From contig JAFUTP010000041.1 in assembly GCA_017484165.1 (NCBI GenBank), positions 1 to 64,000 of the forward strand: 64,000 bases of DNA, in the 5' to 3' direction. Shown one piece after another: positions 63,307-64,000 of the stretch (the first letter of the stretch is position 1; every line of letters begins with the position of its first letter). A program made the position numbers and the translations under genes. The notes under the pieces were generated by a model. The model did no database searches and was not told where the DNA came from. It was given only the letters and a program-made list of their open reading frames with translations. Source of the stretch: Cardiobacteriaceae bacterium (GTDB taxonomy: Bacteria > Pseudomonadota > Gammaproteobacteria > Cardiobacteriales > Cardiobacteriaceae).

Positions 63307-63424
63307 GGGTGTCTAAAAATTCGTCATTTTGAGCCGCAGGCGAAAAATCTCTATCGGCAGCTCCTTCGCTGTGCTCAGGATGACGAAGAAAAAAAATAGG
63401 ATTTCCCTAAATTTAGATGCGTCT
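63307..63424 (+). mobile_element. MITE-like foldback repeat, copy 12
   Basis: GGGTGTCTAAAAATTCG start, TTTAGATGCGTCT end; inserted between accD and folC. Confidence 0.83.
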
Positions 63425-63447
63425 ATTTATTTCTCTATTTCTCTGCT

Positions 63448-64000
63448 TTATTTTTCTTCGCTAGTTGTAGATATTGCAGATAAAGGTGAGGTTTCAGCGG
63501 TAGTTTCAGTAGTTTTAGCCACATCAGTGCTTTGTTCTGCATTCACTTGTTCTGATGAATTATTCGCCTCTGTAACTTCTGCTTGCGGAACTTCTTCTGC
63601 TTTATCGCTAACGGTCGGACTTTGCGCGATTTTTTCCGCTTCGTTTATGGTTTTATCCGCTTGTTCTTCTGGTGCGGGTAATTGCGGTTGCGGTGTGGTA
63701 ATTGGTTCTTCATCTGTGATGTCGGGCGCGGTTTGTTGCATCAACATTGCCGCGATTTTGGCAAGCTCTATGCGCATTTCTTTACGGGAAATGATGCAAT
63801 CGATTGCTCCCGTTTTCAGCAAGAATTCGCTGCGCTGAAATCCTTCGGGGAGTTTTTCCCGCACCGTTTGTTCGATAACCCGCGGTCCTGCGAAGCCAAT
63901 CAAGGCATTCGGTTCTGCCACGATGACATCGCCGAGCATCGCAAATGACGCCGAAACTCCGCCCATTGTCGGATCAGTGAGCACGGAAATAAACGGTAAG
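63448..64000 (-). CDS. accD: acetyl-CoA carboxylase carboxyltransferase beta subunit, N-terminal part outside the window
   Basis: The frame is open to the window edge. [45 protein letters not shown] and a final helical segment with [17 protein letters not shown] are diagnostic AccD. About 100 residues of a Pro/Gln/Glu/Thr-rich tail (from [13 protein letters not shown] to the stop) extend past the usual C-terminus and look disordered. With AccA it transfers carboxylate to acetyl-CoA for fatty-acid synthesis. Confidence 0.95.
   Translation of the reverse strand, partial: LPFISVLTDPTMGGVSASFAMLGDVIVAEPNALIGFAGPRVIEQTVREKLPEGFQRSEFLLKTGAIDCIISRKEMRIELAKIAAMLMQQTAPDITDEEPITTPQPQLPAPEEQADKTINEAEKIAQSPTVSDKAEEVPQAEVTEANNSSEQVNAEQSTDVAKTTETTAETSPLSAISTTSEEK

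Overview
The window is AT-rich chromosomal DNA from a gammaproteobacterium. The evidence is the FabA/FabB pair, LolD, the mlaFEDCB-ibaG operon, SlyX, SohB, the SspA/SspB pair, PriA, MepA, GrxC beside a YibN-like rhodanese, and the accD-folC-SPOR order. A FimX-like protein implies type IV pili. A host-associated relative of the Cardiobacteriales would fit, but I cannot fix the taxon without a search.

Layout. 0-4 kb: end of an AAA/PD-(D/E)XK protein, then two cysteine-rich Sel1-repeat secreted proteins, one frameshifted at a G8 tract. 4-14.7 kb: fabA-fabB, a zinc alcohol dehydrogenase, a HipBA toxin-antitoxin pair, lolD with a single LolC/E-type permease, yibN-grxC, a HAD hydrolase, slyX and a GldG-like ABC accessory protein. 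14.7-16.4 kb: a very AT-rich two-gene ATPase/nuclease cassette, a candidate defence system. 16.4-23.3 kb: yafJ, a low-molecular-weight phosphatase, dnaA, a DnaA-box cluster that looks like oriC, dnaN (with an unusual insertion) and tex. 23.4-31.7 kb: an unknown membrane protein, mepA, an AAA ATPase, and a tight four-gene accessory operon (secreted toxin-like protein, possible immunity protein, class III Fic, helicase-nuclease). 31.7-36.2 kb: the phospholipid-transport mla operon, with a double-MCE MlaD, and cvpA. 36.3-46.7 kb: recD, a PIN toxin pair, pit, an LRR/coiled-coil pair, an SDR, sohB, an ABC-2 exporter, rpmG and rpmB. 46.8-54.9 kb: tRNA-Phe, an amino-acid-type ABC importer lacking its binding protein, pgk, tRNA-Val/tRNA-Asp, priA, sspAB and nif3. 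55-64 kb: fimX-like gene, a DUF2130 gene, purC-purM, a SPOR protein, folC and the 3' part of accD.

Twelve copies of a ~120-bp foldback element with terminal inverted repeats are scattered through intergenic spaces. Several are flanked by 4-5 bp direct repeats, so it looks like a MITE. A second ~95-bp repeat occurs twice. The main candidates for something undescribed are the ATPase/nuclease pair (14754-16375), the toxin/immunity/Fic/helicase-nuclease operon (26704-31713), the double-MCE MlaD, the clamp insertion, and the G8 switch in the Sel1 gene.
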